From Choricystis sp. odSpoLacu1 (Eukaryota; Chlorophyta; Trebouxiophyceae), in NCBI GenBank assembly GCA_958009055.1, contig OY253651.1, forward strand, positions 1,201,115-1,265,114: 64,000 nucleotides of DNA, written 5' to 3'. The notes under the pieces were generated by a model. The model worked only from the letters and a program-made list of their open reading frames with translations. It searched no databases and was not told the DNA's origin. Positions 19,305-27,751 of this stretch are shown here, one piece after another (position 1 is the stretch's first letter; every line of letters starts with the position of its first letter). The position numbers and the translations under genes were made by a program.

Positions 19305-21961
19305 ATGTCGCGCGCCGCGGCCACCCGCGCCGCGGTCGCCGCCTACCGTTCCCTGCTGGCCTCCCACGCAGCTGCAGGCCTGGCGTCGGAGTGTGGCTGG
19401 GCGGCGACCGCGGTGCCGCGTGCGGTGCGCGCTGTGACGGCGCCGCGCTGGGCGACCGCCGGCTGGCCGCGCAGCCTGACGTCGAGCGCACCCCTGTGTG
19501 ACGGCGGGGTCGGCGGGGCGGTTGCGGCAGCAGCCCCTGCGCAGCGTGCCGCTGCCACCATCGCTGACGCGGCGTTGGAGGCCACTCGCTCTGCGGCTGC
19601 GACTCCCCCGCCCCCGCCCCAACCCACGGCCGACCTGTGTGACTTTGCACTGTCCGAACTCGACGCCGCGCGCTCGGTGGCTGAATCCTCCACACGCACG
19701 ACAACCTACAAGCCTCAATCCGTTGGCCAACGGCTGGGGGGTGGGCTGAAGGCACTGGCCACTGGTTCCCTGTCCCTACTCGCCACCATCACCACCATCC
19801 CCGGCCGCGTCGTCCACTTCTTCACCTCCACCACGCGCGCTGAGCGCAAGGCCACGTATGCCGGGTGGTGGTCCCACGCCAAAGCCGAGGCGCGGCACTA
19901 CTGGGCAGGGTTGAAGCTGCTGGGCGCGGACGTGCGCATCGCGGGGCGCCTAGTGCGCGCGGCCGCCAACGGGCGCGCCCTCACCCGCCGCGAACGCCGC
20001 CAACTGACGCGCACCATGGCCGACATGTTTCGGCTGGTCCCAGTGGCCGTGTTCCTGGTGGTACCGTTCATGGAGTTTTTACTGCCCGTCGCGCTGAAAC
20101 TCTTCCCCAACATGCTGCCCTCAACTTTCGAGACCAAGCTGCAGCGCGAGGAAGCCCTAAAACGGCGCGTCCAGGCCAAGCTGGAGGTGGCCCGTTTCTT
20201 GCAGGACACAGTCGCAGAAATGGCCAAGGATATGACGACCAGCGCGGCCGCGGGCGACGCTTCGCGCGCGAGCGCGGCCGATCTATACGCTTTTATGAAG
20301 CGGGTGCGCGCAGGCGAACCCGTCTCCCCCGCCGACGTCACCCGCTTTGCCGCCCTGTTCAAGGACGAACTCACCCTGGACAACCTGGACCGTGCCCAGC
20401 TCGTGTCGCTGTGCCGGTTTGCGGGAATTCAACCCTTTGGCACGGACGCCTTCCTCGCCGCCCGCCTGCGCGCCCACCTGGCCCGCATCAAGTATGATGA
20501 TCGGGCCATCAGGGAGGAGGGCGTGGCATCGCTCACAGACGATGAGCTGCGGTCGGCGTGCCGCGCGCGCGGGATGCGGGCGCCGTTTGGCGACGGCGCG
20601 CGCGCGTTTAATGAACGCCAGCTGACTGATTGGCTGGACTTGTCCCTCAACCACGCCCTGCCTTCGTCCCTGCTGCTGCTGTCCCGCGCGTTTGCGGTGA
20701 CAGCGCCGTTGACGCGGGTGCCCGCCGCACCCCAAGCCGCCGCCGCGCCGCCCGCGCCGACGACGACCGCGCCGCCGTCGACGGTGGACCGGCTGCGCGA
20801 GACGCTGGGCGTGCTGCCTGATGAAGCCATCGAAGCGGTGTCGTTGGAGGCGCCATTAGAAGCGGGTGGCGGCGCCGCCGAGCTGGAGCGCAAGCTGGAG
20901 AGTCTGCGGCGCGAGGAGGAGTTGATTGCGGAGGAGGCAAAGGAAGCAGCTGCTGCCGCGGCCGCCGCCCAAGCCGACGAAGCCGCCGCCGCTCAAGCAG
21001 CTGCCGCGTGCGCCGTCGACTCGAGGGATGCAGTGGCTCGCAGGTTGACGCCGCTGGAGCATGCGAGTCCTGCGGCTGCGGTGGCTGCCAGCGCCGCAGC
21101 CGCCGTCGTGCGCGAGGCCGCTGCGTCGGCCGCAGCGGCCGCCCTGACTCCCGACGCCTCCACCGCCCCCCAGCACGACATCGATTTCGTCGGCGGAGAA
21201 TCCGCGGAAGAACGTGCCGCCCGGGCGGCCGCCGCCAAGGAGGAGCGCATGCGCCGCGTGCTGCGCGCGCTGGCCGCCCTCGCGTCCACGTCCGGCGTGT
21301 CTGCGGAACGCTCTGAATTCATGGGGCTGGTGCGCACCGAGATCGACAGGCTGAATGCTGAACTGGCGGCTCGCGGTGCATCCTCCCTCGTGTTCTTTGG
21401 GGGGGCGGCCCAGGTGGAGCGGCCGGCCGAACTGACCAAAGCGCTCGGCGCGGAACGCCTCGCCGGCCGTGTCCCCGCCATTCTTGCCCGCATCGAGGCC
21501 GAGCTGGACACCGTGGACGCGCGCATCGGGGAGAGGATGCACGTGCTGGACGCTGACAATGATGGCATTGTGTCAGAGGTGAGCAGTTTTTTGGGAGGTT
21601 GGGTGAGGAGTATTGTGATCCCATACAAAAGCCGTTAGCGTCCCAAACAGCAAACATTGCCATAAAAACGCCCCACCCCCCCCATTCCAAACCACCCCAC
21701 CCCACCCCACAGGCCGAACTCACCACCGCCCTCGGCTTCCTGAAGGAGCAGCTGGGCGAGGACGAGCTGCGGAACCTACTGGAGCGGTTGGAAGACATGC
21801 GAGTCGCCGCGGTTGCCGACGCGGCAGCGGCCGCGACGGCGGACACACCCTCTGCGTCCACCGATGCTGTTCCTCCTCCCACCGATGGCAAAGCCATTGA
21901 CGTGGCCAAACTGATGGCGCTGGCGGAGGCGGGGCGCGCGGAGGCGGCTCGTGAAGAGTGA
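19305..21961 (+). CDS. LETM1: LETM1-like mitochondrial inner membrane protein with EF hand
   Basis: Exons 19305-21578 and 21713-21961, 134-nt phase-0 intron; 840 residues. The LETM1 core is clear: GWWSHAKAEARHYWAGLKLL, LTRRERRQLTRTMADMFRLV, the membrane span PVAVFLVVPFMEFLLPVALK with the conserved LFPNMLPSTFE, then the ribosome-binding-like domain (FGTDAFLAARLRAHL). A long Ala/Glu coiled coil follows. The EF hand DADNDGIVSE|AEL is split by the intron. LETM1 mediates cation/proton exchange across the inner membrane and supports mitochondrial translation. The first 130 residues include the targeting leader. Confidence 0.92.
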
Positions 21962-22023
21962 ATGGTGGGTTTGGTGTGTGTGTGTGCAAACAAAACGAAA
22001 CCAGCGTTTTTTCTTTTACACTC

Positions 22024-22749
22024 TCACTCTCCCTTCCCCTGACCCAGCACCACTGCCGCCCTGTCCCTCCAGTACGCCACCGCCGCATCGTAAGCCGCCC
22101 GATCAATGGGCACCCCCGACCCTCCCTGCTCCCGCCCCAGCGCGTTGCGCATGGCCGTGATCGGCTGCATCGGCGTCTCGAAGCCCTCATCCTGCGCCTT
22201 GATGGAGATGATGCCCCAGGGCACGTTGGTGGGGAGTGGGACCCGCTCTGAGGCGGGCAACGCTTCTGCCTCCAGCGCCAGCTGGTCGCGTGAGTACAAA
22301 ATCACATCCAGCCACGCGGCAGGCCGCAGCTCCCCCTCCACATCCCCCCTCTCAAACCAGCGCGACAGGACAGCCAGCTCTTCAGGCCGGCGGGCGGTGT
22401 AGCCGGTGCGCAGCAGGTGGCGGTTGGCGTCGGTGATGGTGAGGACGCCCGGGAACACATCAAACCAGGCCTTGACGAAAACGTGTTTGCAAAACGGTGC
22501 GTAGCCGTCCACCAGGGGGGCGTTGCCCTGTGCGTACGCCTCCTCCACGCGGGCCAGCACGTCGGTCGAGGTGACGGTGGGGGGCAGCACGGTGCCCGAC
22601 GCGTCGGGGCCCCACTGGCGCAGGAGAAAGGTATCGATGAAGAAGGTGGAGCCTGCTGGAGGTGGCTGAGACGACGCCATGGCGCGTGGACGAGAGGCGG
22701 ACGTCACCACGTGGCGGGCAGGGCGCAGGGCGGCTCGAGCTAGCCTCAT
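22024..22749 (-). CDS. DUF3228 family protein
   Basis: Single exon, 241 residues. The body follows the DUF3228 pattern: FKHVFVKAWF-like HVFVKAWFDVFPGVL, YTARRPEELAV, AWLDVILYSRDQL, WGIISIKAQDEGFETPM and MRNALG. DUF3228 proteins occur in plants and protists, with unknown function. The N-terminus (MRLARAALRPARHV) looks like an organellar leader; a second ATG at 22680 would give a shorter, leaderless form. An AGTGTAAAAG sequence with TGTAA lies a few bases past the stop. Confidence 0.7.
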   Translation of the reverse strand: MRLARAALRPARHVVTSASRPRAMASSQPPPAGSTFFIDTFLLRQWGPDASGTVLPPTVTSTDVLARVEEAYAQGNAPLVDGYAPFCKHVFVKAWFDVFPGVLTITDANRHLLRTGYTARRPEELAVLSRWFERGDVEGELRPAAWLDVILYSRDQLALEAEALPASERVPLPTNVPWGIISIKAQDEGFETPMQPITAMRNALGREQGGSGVPIDRAAYDAAVAYWRDRAAVVLGQGKGE

Positions 22750-22797
22750 TCGTGAAAAAAACTGAGGGATTTGCGGCCGTCTCGCCCACAAAAAAAA

Positions 22798-22828
22798 CCT
22801 TCCGGGTGTGTTTCGCGCGCCCGGAGGG
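22798..22828. promoter_or_regulatory. Imperfect palindrome upstream of tandem-array copy 1
   Basis: CCTTCCGGG and CCCGGAGGG, matching at 8 of 9 arm positions around a 13-nt spacer, lie in the short interval between the DUF3228 start and array copy 1. Confidence 0.35.
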
Positions 22829-22882
22829 CTCACGCTCGCCACCCAAAACCTGCTCCACTGGCTGCAACTATTGGGCGCCACC

Positions 22883-23889
22883 ATGGCGGGCGTGGCGTCG
22901 ACGACGACCACGCCGTGGCGCCGGCGCCACGGTCGCCGCCGCGGTTGCCAATGGAACCAAGCGCATGGGCCGTCGACACGCTGGGCGGCAGTTTTCGGTC
23001 GCCAGACGTTGAGCACGCGTTTTGGGTGCACTTCACACCAATGTGCGCGGGTGAAGGGTGGTGGAAAGTTGGGGCAGTCGCGTGTTTTGGCCAACGTTAT
23101 CTTCTCCGCCTCCCCTAGCACCACGGCTTGGACAGGGGGACAAACAAGGCAGGGAGAGGATGGGCAGTGACATGTTGATCGACCAACGAAAATCTTTCCC
23201 ACGCTGCCGGGTGGTCATCGCCTCGCACGCGGGTGGGCGCCCTGGTGACCGCGCGCGTGCTGGTTGCCGCGGGCACCACGCTGCAGGAGTGGTTGCGCCG
23301 GCTGTCCATCCTGCCCCCCGCGACCGTGGTGGCGCGCGCACACACCGGCGGCGCGGTGCCGTTGCTCGCGGTCAGCCTCATGCCGCGCACGCACGCGCTG
23401 GCGCTGCCCGCCCTCGGGTTTGTGCTGCCCGCGCGCGCCAACGCGCTCGCGTCTGTTCTGTCCATGGCCATTGTCATGACGGCTCACCGGTCCACTGTGA
23501 CTGTGCGGGAAGCCTACTTTGGGCGGGAGACACATGTTGCCATCGCGCAAGTGTTTTCGGCGGCCACGCGCGCCGTGTTCCACCCGACCGGGCCGCCGCC
23601 GCGTGCCCTGTCCGATGCGCGGTGCACCCTGTTTGTGACGTGGGTGGTGCACATCATTGCTGGCCTCGTGGTGCCGTGTCTGGTCACGCGCTGGTGGCTG
23701 TGCGGCGCGCGTGCGCGTTTCCGCAAGCTCGCGGGCCCTCCGCTCCCGCTCCCAGACCCCTGCATCCAGTCAGTGCTGCACGACACAGCCACCCTGGACA
23801 ATGCCACACTGTGCGTGGCAGTTGTCGCAGGATCGTCACTGGCGGTGTGGAGTGTGCTGGAGTGGGTGGACGCGGTGCTGCCGGCTTAG
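22883..23889 (+). pseudogene. Tandem-array copy 1: degenerate multi-pass membrane protein gene
   Basis: This copy is homologous to the next gene on the + strand. The start block ATGGCGGGCG is shared, but the distance to the shared LPM codons is 68 nt here against 72 in copy 2, a net 4-nt loss that puts the original ATG out of frame. The frame can be re-entered at ATG 22951 (MEPSAWAVDTLGGSFR, then SPDVEHAFW), and the exon ends at the same place (AT|GTGCGC at 23042). The next exon, from 23120, hits TGA in the expected frame; the homologous reading frame resumes after another in-frame TGA (23176-23178) and runs to TAG 23889 with RTHALALPALGF, AHRSTVTVREAYFGRE and LEWVDAVLPA. The first membrane segment is missing. 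It is most simply a decaying copy, unless splicing differs from copy 2. Confidence 0.6.
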
Positions 23890-24006
23890 CGATCGAAAAC
23901 ACAAAAACAGGGGTTTTGTGTGGGTTTTTTCGATTCCTTTCTTTTCGTGATTGTTTCGGCTTGATCATAACAATCCAACATTGGTGGCGGCTGAAGCGGC
24001 CACCTC

Positions 24007-24029
24007 GTTGAGCTTGCAGCAAGCTCAAC
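24007..24029. promoter_or_regulatory. Perfect 23-bp palindrome upstream of array copy 2
   Basis: GTTGAGCTTGC and GCAAGCTCAAC are exact reverse complements around one A. It lies 146 bp before the copy 2 ATG. A CACGTG core (within ACACGTGT) follows directly at 24027-24034, and a 6-bp-arm repeat GGTGGC/GCCACC precedes it at about 23983-24004. Confidence 0.55.
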
Positions 24030-24174
24030 ACGTGTGTTTGCAAGCCAGGGGGAGGGGCTTTTTGTGCAAGCTTTTGGTGACAGCGAGAGTGAAAAAAATG
24101 AAGCGCGGGTTCCATGTTTCCACACCGCGCCTCCCCTCTCTCCAAATCACAGCCCCCGCCAACCAGCGCACCCC

Positions 24175-25251
24175 ATGGCGGGCGCCGCCTCGACATTGGT
24201 GGCAGCCGGGGAGGAGCCGCCCGAGCGCACGCAGGCGAGTCTGCCAATGCGACGGTCGGCGTGGGCCACCTCCCCACTGGGAGGCAACTTCAGGTCGCCC
24301 GACGTGGAGGCCGCATTCTGGGAGTACATGATGCCGATGTGAGAAAGGGGTGGTGGAGGGGAGGCGAACGCAGCGAACGATTGGGTGACGCAAACACCGG
24401 TTTCGATGTCCGCGCCCAAACACCCCACCCCAAACAGCACTGCTCCCTTTGACGCGGCCACAGCCACGCTCTCGGGCTTCATGTTCTTGTTGGCCATCGT
24501 CCAGATGTCGCCCAAGGGCGCAGATCCGCTCCCCTTTGTGGCGGCAGCCCTCGCAAACTTTGCGTGCGCGGGCGCGGCGGCGCGCAGCTGGCGCTCGTCG
24601 CGCGCGCGCGTGGCCGTCCTGGCCGCCATCCGTGTGTGCACTGCCGCAGGCACGACCGCCAGTGCATGGTTGCGAAGTCAGACCGATGTGCCAGAGCACT
24701 GGAAGCCGGCGCCCGGCGCCAAAAACCCGCCCTGGTGGGCGCTGCTCAAAACGCCGCGCACGCACGCGCTGGCGTTGCCGGCGCTGGGGTTCATGCTGCC
24801 CCCGCGGGAGCACGTGATGGCCTCTTTGTTTGCTTTGGCCGTCATTGCGTCCGCCCACCGGTCGACGGTGGTCGGGCGGGAAGCCTACTTTGGGCGCCGA
24901 CCGCACGCCATCCTTGGCGCCGCCTTCTCCACCGCCGCGCGCGCCCTGTTCAACCCGTTGGGGCCGTCCACCTCCATCTCGGACGCGCGCGTCACCCTGT
25001 TTGTGTGCTGGGCGGTGTACGTGGCGGGCGGCTGCATCGCGCCCTTTGTTGTCAGCCGCGCCTGGTTGCGCGGCGCGCGCGCGCGCTTCCGTGCGGTCTC
25101 GGGCCCCCCCAAGCCCGCCCTGAGGGGCGACCTGGCGGGCCTGTACCACACCGCCACCTGGGATAACGCCACCCTGGGTGTGGCCAGCGTGGTGGGTGCG
25201 TCGCTGGCGGTCTGGTCAGCGCTGGAGTGGGTGGACGGGTGGCTGGGGTGA
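24175..25251 (+). CDS. Tandem-array copy 2: seven-segment membrane protein, unknown family
   Basis: Exons 24175-24338 and 24438-25251, 99-nt phase-2 intron; 325 residues. A 50-residue soluble N-terminus ends SPDVEAAFWEYMM, then about seven hydrophobic segments follow, around LSGFMFLLAI, PFVAAALANFACAG, RVAVLAAIRVCTAAG, THALALPALGFMLP, VMASLFALAVIASA, RVTLFVCWAVYVAGG and ASVVGASLAVWSALEWV. Conserved loop motifs shared with copy 1 are KTPRTHALALP, AHRSTVVGREAYFG and YHTATWDNATL. There is no signal peptide. I do not recognise the family and see no catalytic motif. It is the intact centre of a three-gene, same-strand array. Confidence 0.8.
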
Positions 25252-25562
25252 GACAGGGACATGGGTTTTGTGTTTGTTTGTTTTTGTGTTTTGATTTTGT
25301 TTGGCCCTGTAGTTTTTTTTTTTCTTTTTTTTTTTTTCTTTTTTTTGTTTCCAGTGCTTGAAAGAGAGAGCGGGTTTGGCGGCTGGTGGGTGGGTGCTCT
25401 GCGCTTTTGGTTTTGACCAAAAGAGCAAAAAACTCGACGCACTCGCGTCGGCTTTTCTTTTTGCGGTTGGAAAAGAACACGCATCGGGGGTTGGTGTCGA
25501 CCCGCGGTTCCGCCACGCCAGCCGCCGCGCGTGGAGGCTGCCAAACTAAGGCGTCTCACACA
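25252..25562. other. Intergenic T-tract and paired palindromes before array copy 3
   Basis: The interval holds two long interrupted T-tracts (25312-25349), then two perfect inverted repeats: CTTTTGGT-tttg-ACCAAAAG (25404-25423) and CGACGC-actc-GCGTCG (25435-25450). No coding ORF is seen. The T-tract could serve 3'-end formation of copy 2; the repeats lie 110-160 bp before the copy 3 ATG. Confidence 0.55.
25404..25450. promoter_or_regulatory. Two adjacent perfect inverted repeats upstream of array copy 3
   Basis: The first has 8-bp arms and a 4-nt loop, the second 6-bp arms and a 4-nt loop, 11 bp apart. Different sequences but similar geometry to the palindromes upstream of copies 1 and 2. 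Confidence 0.45.
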
Positions 25563-26447
25563 ATGCGGGCGCGCACGCAGTCACTCGCGGCCACGCGGCG
25601 CGGCGCGGCCGCGCACGACGAGGCCGCGTTTTGGGACCACACCCACGCCGCGGCCGCCCGCACCTACGACGTCCTGGCCATGGCCGTCCTGGCCTTTGGC
25701 CACGCCTTCGCTGGCGTGCTGTACGAACCACGCGCCGTCGTCATCGTCGCCTCCACTCTGTGGACCTCGCTCGCCCTGTTCTGGTTTGCCCGCCCCAAGA
25801 CCGCCGCCCGCGTGCGCACCGTCGTCCTGCCCCTGGCCATGCTGACTGTGCCCGCCCTCGGCACGGCCAACATACTGTACCGCCACGCGCTGGACCTGCC
25901 CTTGGTGGCGTTCTCGGAAGCGTCCGCCCCCGGCTGGCGCGCGTTTCTCAAAACGCCGCGCGCGTCGGGGTTGGCCGTCATTCTGGCCGGCTTCATTCTG
26001 CCGCCCCGCGTGCATGCTGCTGCCACGGTCGCCCTGATCGCCGCCGCCCTGGCCAGCGCCCGCGTCTCGGCCGACGCGAGGGCCGCGTTTGTGGGGCACG
26101 GCCTGCACGCGCGCGCGGCGGCCGGGTTGAGCGGGGTGCGCGCCTGGCTCGGCCTCCCCCCCGCCCCCGCGCCGGGGGGCGACACTGATGCCGCCACCGC
26201 CACCCTGGCCGTCACCCTGTTCCTGAAGCTCGGGCTGGGCGTGGGGGGTGGGTGTGCGAGGCACGCCCTGGTGGCAGCGTCGCTGAGGCGCGGGTTTCGA
26301 GCGCGCGCGCGCGGCCCGCCTCGGTCCGAGGCTGCAGCCGCCCTGGATGCCACCGCCCACGTGGACACGCTGGTGCTGGCGGTCGCCGTGGTGGCGGGCG
26401 TGGCGGTGGTGCTGTGGTGGGGTCTGGAGCATGTGGTGCTCGGGTGA
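25563..26447 (+). CDS. Tandem-array copy 3: divergent seven-segment membrane protein
   Basis: Single exon, 294 residues, no intron. The order matches copy 2: a short soluble N-terminus ending HDEAAFWDHTHAA, then about seven hydrophobic segments (DVLAMAVLAFGHAFAGVL first, VLAVAVVAGVAVVLWWGLEH last). Shared motifs are AFLKTPRASGLAVI, GFILPPRVHA and RRGFRARARGPP. The REAYFG loop of copies 1 and 2 is altered to ADARAAFVGHG. Loss of the intron and low identity suggest an older duplication. Function unknown; membrane location is inferred from hydrophobicity only. Confidence 0.75.
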   Translation: MRARTQSLAATRRGAAAHDEAAFWDHTHAAAARTYDVLAMAVLAFGHAFAGVLYEPRAVVIVASTLWTSLALFWFARPKTAARVRTVVLPLAMLTVPALGTANILYRHALDLPLVAFSEASAPGWRAFLKTPRASGLAVILAGFILPPRVHAAATVALIAAALASARVSADARAAFVGHGLHARAAAGLSGVRAWLGLPPAPAPGGDTDAATATLAVTLFLKLGLGVGGGCARHALVAASLRRGFRARARGPPRSEAAAALDATAHVDTLVLAVAVVAGVAVVLWWGLEHVVLG

Positions 26448-26900
26448 GCAGAGGGGTGGTTGATCTCTCCGCCGTTCGAAGCACACTTTCCCTCTTTGTG
26501 TTGGAGTTCGTGCCCCCCCTCCCCTCACGAATCTTTTTGCTGTCCCTCCTTGCCGCCACTCAAGCTGGCTGACGGATCGTTGGAGCGACACCATCCAACT
26601 TATGACACTGCATTTTTGCGCGACCCGACAAAAAGCAGCCCCCCCCCCCCCTCAAACAACTCTACTGCGATTGAACGCGGCCTCCCTACCCCCTCCGGCA
26701 CGACCTCCAGGGGGTCGTGGCAGGCAGGAGTGGTTCTGGCGTTTCTCTATGTGTATAGTATGGCAACTAACGGATGAAGGCGGGGTGAGGGGGACAGCGG
26801 CGGCGACCGCTCAGAGCACAAAACAAACACTTCTTCACCCATTCGCTGTCCCCGCGCGTGTTACCCCCTTGTCGGCCGTCTCACTCTCCTCCCCCCCGCG
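26448..26900. other. Intergenic region before the phytocyanin-like gene
   Basis: This 453-bp interval has stop codons in all frames and no recognisable gene. It holds a C13 tract (26639-26651) and a perfect hairpin, CACGACC / GGTCGTG with a 7-nt loop, at 26699-26719. AT-rich TATGTGTATAGTATGG lies at about 26748. Confidence 0.5.
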
Positions 26901-27586
26901 ATGAAATCAGTGATCTTCTTGCTTGCCCTGGTGGCCGCCGTGAGCGCCAAAGGTGTGCGCTAGAGTGGGAGCCAGCGGGCGTGTGCCGCGCACACGCGCA
27001 GTCGCATGTGTGTGGCGCTTGCCTGCCGCCCCGCCGACGCCTCTACACCCCTGCTCACTCTCCTTCTCTCTCCCGTCTCTCTCACCCACATCCACAGAGC
27101 ACAAAGTCGACTGGAAGCTGCCGTCCCTGCAGTCCCCTCCGCTCGACGCGTTTGCCCCGCTGTCCGTCGCGGTGGGCGACACCATCGTCTTTGAGTGGAA
27201 GGGAGGGCTGGCCTACATGCTGTACCGCGTGAGCAAGCGTGAGTGTTGTGTGTTTTGGGAAAGGGGTTCTGTTCGACGGCGGGGATCACACAGACAAGAT
27301 CAAAACAGAAAAGTGCTCACCCTCTGCCCTTCCCCCCACTCCAGCCCTCTGCCTCGAGTCCGAAGCCGCCTTTGAAAAGGAAAAGGGGCTCGTCCTCAAG
27401 GAGTACAACCACGCCAAGACGTCGGGCAAGCTGACTTGGAAGGCGGACAAGGCGGGCGACTTTTATTTCGTCGACCCAGACAAGTGTGGCAAGGGCATGC
27501 TGCTGACGGTGACCGTGGAGGAGGACGCCAAATCGGTGACCTCGGCTGCGGCGCCGGCTGCGGCGCGCAGGCTGCTGGCTGTGTGA
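26901..27586 (+). CDS. Secreted phytocyanin-like (cupredoxin-fold) protein lacking copper ligands
   Basis: Three exons, 26901-26952, 27098-27238 and 27345-27586, introns 145 and 106 nt (both phase 1); 144 residues. MKSVIFLLALVAAVSA is a clear signal peptide. The rest follows the plastocyanin-like fold of plant phytocyanins: KVDWKLPS, SVAVGDTIVFEWKG, YRVSKPLCLES, GDFYFVDPDKCGKGMLLTV. Two Cys fit the family disulfide (LCLES and DKCGKG). The expected copper ligands are absent: the first His site reads Tyr/Met, the ligand Cys reads Val and the second His reads Lys. It resembles copper-free early-nodulin-like proteins of the cell surface. Confidence 0.65.
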
Positions 27587-27751
27587 GTGGGAAAGGCGTG
27601 TTTGTAATGTTTTGTGACGGATAAAGACGGGTTTTGACCCCTTTTCTTTCCCTCGTTGATCGAGCTGTGGCTGGCGTTTGTGTTTTTTCAACGGACGCAA
27701 AAACACTGAGCAACATTTATAACGAAAACGATCTCTCTCCCTTTACCCTCC

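Noticed and set aside
25312..25350. T-tract ending TTTCCAG read as a 3' splice site for an extra exon of array copy 2
   Set aside because: The frame already stops at 25251 after a final hydrophobic segment, and copies 1 and 3 end at the same point.
27601..27610. TGTAA after some stops, as a green-algal polyadenylation signal
   Set aside because: Found near only a few of about 36 genes, so it cannot be used as a general signal here.
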